From NCBI GenBank assembly GCA_902615165.1, contig CACMNZ010000021.1, positions 1 to 8,736 on the forward strand: DNA of 8,736 bases. The letters run 5' to 3'. This DNA is from an uncultured Prochlorococcus sp. (GTDB lineage: Bacteria > Cyanobacteriota > Cyanobacteriia > PCC-6307 > Cyanobiaceae). Numbering within the stretch: position 1 is the stretch's first letter; the number at the start of each line of letters is the position of its first letter. Position numbers and translations under genes: made by a program. Below, one piece after another: positions 6,755-8,736 of this stretch. Below the pieces are notes generated by a model, which worked only from the letters and a program-made list of their open reading frames with translations, was not told where the DNA came from and did no database searches.

Positions 6755-8326
6755 ATGAAAAAAAAAATTATTTTATCAATATTTATAATTTTAATTTCTT
6801 TTTTACAGAATTCTTGCGGCTCAAAAAGAATATCTAAAAAAATTATAGTAGCAAGTTCTGGAAAAATTGAATCTTTAGATCCAGCTAGAGCAAATACTCT
6901 TAAAGCAATTCAATTAATCAGTTCTCTTGGAGACACATTATATGAATTAAATTCTAACGGAGAATTAATACCTGAATTGGCCTCGGGGATGCCAGTTATT
7001 TCAAAGGATAGACTTCAAATAACAATCAATTTAAGAAAGAATGTTTTTTTTCACGATGGAACGGCATTTAACTCAAATGCTATGAAGTTTACCTTTGATA
7101 GATTCAAAAGAATTGGAACGATGAACTATATTTTAGGAAATAAGATTAAATCAATAGAAACCCCAAGTGAATATTCACTCATAATAAATTTGAATAAACC
7201 ATCAAGTTCTTTAAATGGTTTGCTCACATCAGTAAATTTAACTCCTATATCTCCTACATTTTACAAAAAATATTCTGATAAATTTCTAAACGAAAAATTT
7301 GTTGGTACCGGCAAGTATGTGCTGACAAGTTTTTCAAATGAAGTTCAATCAATTGATCCATATTTGAACTATTGGGGTGACAAGCCCTTAAATAACGGCG
7401 TTAATTTTGTGGGATATTCAAATTCATCCTCTCTTTTTGGGGCTTTAAAAAGTAAACAAATTGACGTGCTTTTATCAAATTCAATTGATGATAGTCAGAG
7501 AAAAAGTTTAAGTGATTTAAGCAAAAATAAACAGTTTAATGAAGGTAATAGCCCTTTTACTGAATTAAGTTTTATTAGCCTTAAAACTAGTTCCTATCCA
7601 TTAAGTAATCTTAATTTAAGACTGGCGTTGGCAAAAAGTCTTAATAGAAAATTGATTAGTGAGAAAGTAAGTTATGGATTAAGGAAGCCATCTAGATCAA
7701 TTATCCCTCCGATATTAAAAAAAAATAATCAAGAACTGTGGCCTAAATATGATTATTTAGAAGCGAGAAGGTTATTGCAAAAAGAAAATTATTGCAATGG
7801 AAATATTCTAAAAATACCCCTTACTTATAGATCGAATGTGCCAGCTGACAAGCTTATTGCTCTGACATGGCAAGAAGAAATTAAAAATTCTTTGAAAGAT
7901 TGTATTGATATTGAACTCAATGGGGTTGAATCTACGACAGTTTATAAGAATCTAAGTTTAGGAATTTATACGGCAGTTATTCTCGATTGGACTGGGGCTT
8001 ATTCAGATCCAGAGGCTTATCTTACCCCTCTTTTAAGTTGTAATGAAATAGTTGATGGCATATGTAAAAAAGGAGAATCAGTTTACAGCGGTAGTTTTTG
8101 GGGATCTAATAAAGTGGAAAGTTTATTTCTTGAGAGTGAAAAAATAAGTGGAATTAAAAGATTAGAAAAACTTGTTGAAATTGAAAAAATAGCAGCAAGT
8201 TCAGTACCTTATATTCCTATTTGGATCTCCTCTCAAAAAGCATGGTCACAAAATAAAATATCGAAACCTATTTTTAATGGCGCAGGAATAATTTCATTGA
8301 GTGATCTTGAGTTAATTAATGAGTAG
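6755..8326 (+). CDS. ABC transporter substrate-binding lipoprotein, oligopeptide/nickel family (SBP_bac_5)
   Basis: This is a 523-residue extracytoplasmic solute-binding protein of the DppA/OppA/NikA type, which captures a ligand in the periplasm and delivers it to a DppBCDF-like permease. The N-terminus is KKK plus a hydrophobic stretch (5-17) ending at Cys21 (LQNSC), a lipoprotein-like signal whose -3 residue is Gln rather than the usual Leu. Family features are SLDPARANTLKAIQLISSLGDTLYE near the start of the mature part, LIPELASGMP, and FHDGTAFNSNAMKFTFDR, the SBP_bac_5 signature region. Later come LRLALAKSLNR and the C-terminal PYIPIWIS. AAGG (6747-6750) lies 4 bases before the ATG. The stop overlaps the permease start by 8 bases. 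The ligand cannot be told from sequence: peptides, nickel and other small molecules are all carried by this family. Confidence 0.92.
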   Translation: MKKKIILSIFIILISFLQNSCGSKRISKKIIVASSGKIESLDPARANTLKAIQLISSLGDTLYELNSNGELIPELASGMPVISKDRLQITINLRKNVFFHDGTAFNSNAMKFTFDRFKRIGTMNYILGNKIKSIETPSEYSLIINLNKPSSSLNGLLTSVNLTPISPTFYKKYSDKFLNEKFVGTGKYVLTSFSNEVQSIDPYLNYWGDKPLNNGVNFVGYSNSSSLFGALKSKQIDVLLSNSIDDSQRKSLSDLSKNKQFNEGNSPFTELSFISLKTSSYPLSNLNLRLALAKSLNRKLISEKVSYGLRKPSRSIIPPILKKNNQELWPKYDYLEARRLLQKENYCNGNILKIPLTYRSNVPADKLIALTWQEEIKNSLKDCIDIELNGVESTTVYKNLSLGIYTAVILDWTGAYSDPEAYLTPLLSCNEIVDGICKKGESVYSGSFWGSNKVESLFLESEKISGIKRLEKLVEIEKIAASSVPYIPIWISSQKAWSQNKISKPIFNGAGIISLSDLELINE

Positions 8327-8736
8327 AAATTTAAATAAACTACTAAATTATTCCTTATTAAAAATTTCAATCATACCGATAATGTTATGGATAATTTCTT
8401 CATTAGTTTTTATTTTATTAAGAGTTGCTCCCGGCGATCCTGTCGATGCCATACTTGGATCTGGAGCAGATGAGGTTTCTAGGGAATTTCTAAGAAATAA
8501 ATTGGGGCTAAATGAACCTTTAATTAATCAATATTTTTCATATATCAAAAATATATTGCACTTGGATTTTGGCCAATCTCTAAGTACCCAAGAGCCAGTT
8601 CTTAATATTATTATGAAGTCATTCCCAGCCAGTCTTGAGCTTGGATTCTTTTCAATATTAAGTGCCATGCTAATAGGATTCCCATTGGGATTAATTGGCT
8701 TAAGAAATAGAGGGAAAAAGAATGATTATATTGTGA
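8319..8736 (+). CDS. ABC transporter permease, DppB/OppB type (3' end cut by the window)
   Basis: This is an inner-membrane permease subunit of the oligopeptide/nickel ABC transporter family, partner of the preceding binding protein. The 139 visible residues show a first transmembrane helix (about 15-36) ending in LLRVAPGDPVDAILG, the characteristic DppB 'R-x-APGDP' segment. After it come LRNKLGLNEPLINQYFSY (58-75) and LDFGQSL (82-88), both conserved in DppB-like proteins. A second helix (about 104-128) follows, LELGFFSILSAMLIGFPLGL. Typical members have about 330 residues and six helices, so more than half lies beyond the right edge. The ATG overlaps the last 8 bases of the binding-protein gene in another frame, which points to coupled translation and one operon. 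A second permease and ATPases would be expected downstream but cannot be seen. Confidence 0.93.
   Translation, partial: MSRNLNKLLNYSLLKISIIPIMLWIISSLVFILLRVAPGDPVDAILGSGADEVSREFLRNKLGLNEPLINQYFSYIKNILHLDFGQSLSTQEPVLNIIMKSFPASLELGFFSILSAMLIGFPLGLIGLRNRGKKNDYIV

Noticed and set aside
1..8736. New mobile element, defence system or phage island
   Set aside because: All genes but one fit known housekeeping, photosynthesis or transport families with uniform composition. No integrase, transposase, tRNA target, terminal repeat or repeat array was seen.

Overview
The window reads as a compact, AT-rich chromosome segment of a picocyanobacterium, most likely a Prochlorococcus of the low-GC high-light type. 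ChlI (Mg-chelatase), PetG (cytochrome b6f subunit) and a small membrane-anchored cytochrome c of the CytM kind point to an oxygenic phototroph. The strong A/T preference at third codon positions, the very short spacers and the gene content and order fit Prochlorococcus. The species assignment is inference from protein character; no database was searched.

Layout. The left edge cuts into hisH (histidine synthesis glutaminase), followed by rsmD (16S rRNA m2G966 methyltransferase). A 39-residue petG lies on the minus strand, converges on rsmD and overlaps its last 24 bases. It shares a 55-bp divergent upstream region with cytM, and cytM overlaps a TrmJ-type tRNA/rRNA methyltransferase by an ATGA junction. 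A 121-bp gap with a weak terminator-like hairpin and a possible promoter comes before chlI. Then chlI, ruvC, a 5-formyltetrahydrofolate cyclo-ligase gene, sufE and hom (homoserine dehydrogenase with a C-terminal ACT domain) run in the same direction with gaps of 5 to 44 bases. After hom come a 90-residue protein of unknown function, an oligopeptide/nickel-type ABC substrate-binding lipoprotein, and the start of its DppB-type permease, which the right edge cuts.

How the genes relate. Most are housekeeping genes: histidine and aspartate-family amino acid synthesis, one-carbon metabolism, Fe-S sulfur transfer, RNA modification and Holliday-junction resolution. They are interleaved with photosynthesis and electron-transfer genes (chlI, petG, cytM). 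The co-directional runs are probably shared transcripts with no single pathway logic. The last two genes are clearly one transporter operon.

No phage, insertion sequence, CRISPR array, tRNA or rRNA gene was seen, and there is no gene-free stretch longer than 121 bases. I found no new multi-gene system. The observations most worth a second look are the hidden petG overlapping rsmD, the very short divergent petG/cytM control region, and the small conserved-looking protein between hom and the ABC transporter.
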